A stretch of DNA of 6,244 nucleotides, taken from positions 1-6,244 of the forward strand of contig RBKG01000116.1 in assembly GCA_003640335.1 (NCBI GenBank), read 5' to 3'. Source of the stretch: Porphyromonas sp. (GTDB taxonomy: Bacteria; Bacteroidota; Bacteroidia; Bacteroidales; Porphyromonadaceae). The notes beneath the pieces are model-generated. The model searched no databases, was not told the origin of the DNA, and saw nothing but the letters and a program-made list of their open reading frames with translations. Position 1 is the stretch's first letter. Every line of letters begins with the position of its first letter. Below are positions 5,457 through 6,244 of this stretch, one piece after another. Both the position numbers and the translations under genes were made by a program.

Positions 5457-6244
5457 ATGTCAGACTTCAAAGTACATATCCTCGGTTGTGGTTCGGCTCT
5501 GCCTACACAAAGACATTTGCCTACATCTCAGGTTGTGGAGTTGAGAGGAAAACTCTATTTGGTGGATTGTGGCGAGGGCACACAGCGACAAATACGCTGT
5601 AAAGGGCTTAGCTTTGAGGCACTCACAACCATATTCATTACCCATCATCATGGCGACCACATATTTGGCTTGCCGGGCTTACTCTCGTCCTTGAGTATGC
5701 TAGGGCGTACACGAGCACTCACGATCATTGGACCACGAGGCACAAAGAAGTTAATAGAGGGTATGCGCACGCTGTTCCTCGATTGGATTGCTTTCCCCCT
5801 ATCGGTAGAAGAGTTTGACGATAGAGTCCCTCAGCAGGTTTTTATGGATAGGTCTGTTGTGGTGCGTTCTGTCCCCCTAACGCATAGAATGCCTTGTCAG
5901 GGTTATGTCTTTGAGGAGCGTGTGTCGGAGCGTAGAGTGGACAAGGCTAGTTGCCAGTTTTATGGCGTGCCACTTGCCCATTATCCAGCTTTGCTAAGGG
6001 GTGAAGACTGGACTAATGATGACGGGGAAGTAATAGCTAATGCACGACTGACGAAGCAACTTGCACCTGCAAGGAGCTATGCGATGTGTACAGATACACT
6101 CTATTTACCTCATTTGCACGAACTCATTAAGGGCGTAACTTTGCTCTATCATGAAGCAACTTTCTTGAGAGGTTCGGAGGAACGCGCTAAGCAAACATGC
6201 CATTCGACAGCCTATCAGGCGGCTGAGGTTGCTAAGGCGGCAGG
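5457..6244 (+). CDS. rnz: Ribonuclease Z (tRNA 3' endonuclease), cut by window end
   Basis: The first 262 codons of a metallo-beta-lactamase-fold RNase Z, which cuts the 3' trailer from precursor tRNAs lacking an encoded CCA. The start is ATG at 5457, five bases after the tadA stop; the frame stays open to the window end. Visible motifs are the N-terminal ILGCGSALPT (8-17), DCGEGTQRQ (37-45) typical of ElaC-type RNase Z, the zinc motif ITHHHGDH (61-68; His63, His65, Asp67, His68), a third His in PLTHRMPCQGY (His143), Asp213 in the CTDTLY segment, and the HSTAYQAAEVAKAA motif (249-262), whose His249 corresponds to the catalytic His of the family. The last metal-binding His and about 40 C-terminal residues should lie beyond 6244, since the family is about 305 residues long. 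It is the probable last visible gene of the YihY-tadA run. Confidence 0.95.
   Translation, partial: MSDFKVHILGCGSALPTQRHLPTSQVVELRGKLYLVDCGEGTQRQIRCKGLSFEALTTIFITHHHGDHIFGLPGLLSSLSMLGRTRALTIIGPRGTKKLIEGMRTLFLDWIAFPLSVEEFDDRVPQQVFMDRSVVVRSVPLTHRMPCQGYVFEERVSERRVDKASCQFYGVPLAHYPALLRGEDWTNDDGEVIANARLTKQLAPARSYAMCTDTLYLPHLHELIKGVTLLYHEATFLRGSEERAKQTCHSTAYQAAEVAKAA

Noticed and set aside
5460..5660. 66-codon open frame on the - strand near the window end
   Set aside because: Antisense to the intact RNase Z reading frame, which carries all expected motifs.

Overview
The window looks like an ordinary chromosomal segment of a Bacteroidales bacterium, most likely Porphyromonas or a close relative; the genus is a guess from overall resemblance. 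Three things point there. The -7 promoter elements match the Bacteroidetes form TAnnTTTGC. The first gene encodes a lipoprotein with an Arg-Asp-Asp run just after the lipid cysteine, like the Bacteroidetes surface export signal. The Mrp protein has the cysteine-free 'PENKYYIFG'-like segment I associate with this phylum. All genes are on the + strand, and I see no insertion sequence, phage gene, CRISPR array or tRNA.

Layout: (1) 27-1628, a 533-residue lipoprotein of unrecognised family, followed by two hairpins (1634-1657 and the terminator-like 1681-1718). (2) 1755-1763, a -7 promoter element with a 10-bp palindrome just upstream, driving an Mrp/ApbC-type Fe-S carrier ATPase (1798-2904). (3) A second perfect -7 element (2921-2929) immediately after mrp, driving the type A RNase P RNA (about 2957-3354), in which helices P1, P2, P3, P4, P12, P13, P14, P15, P18 and P19 can be traced. 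(4) A tight run of four genes: a YihY-family membrane protein with a C-terminal winged-helix-like domain (3413-4771), a 74-residue ribbon-helix-helix-like protein (4787-5011), tadA (5008-5451, 4-nt overlap) and rnz (from 5457, cut by the window end).

Functionally the right half is weighted to tRNA maturation: RNase P RNA for 5' processing, RNase Z for 3' processing and TadA for wobble A34-to-inosine editing. YihY proteins are often mislabelled 'RNase BN'; the real 3' tRNA nuclease here is the rnz gene two genes downstream.

I do not see a previously undescribed multi-gene system. The points most worth a second look are small: an 11-bp perfect hairpin inside the first codons of the YihY gene, a non-consensus base in the conserved P4 helix of RNase P RNA, a long extension of its P1 helix, the missing CxxC of Mrp, the membrane-winged-helix fusion, and the small DNA-binding-like protein translationally coupled to tadA.
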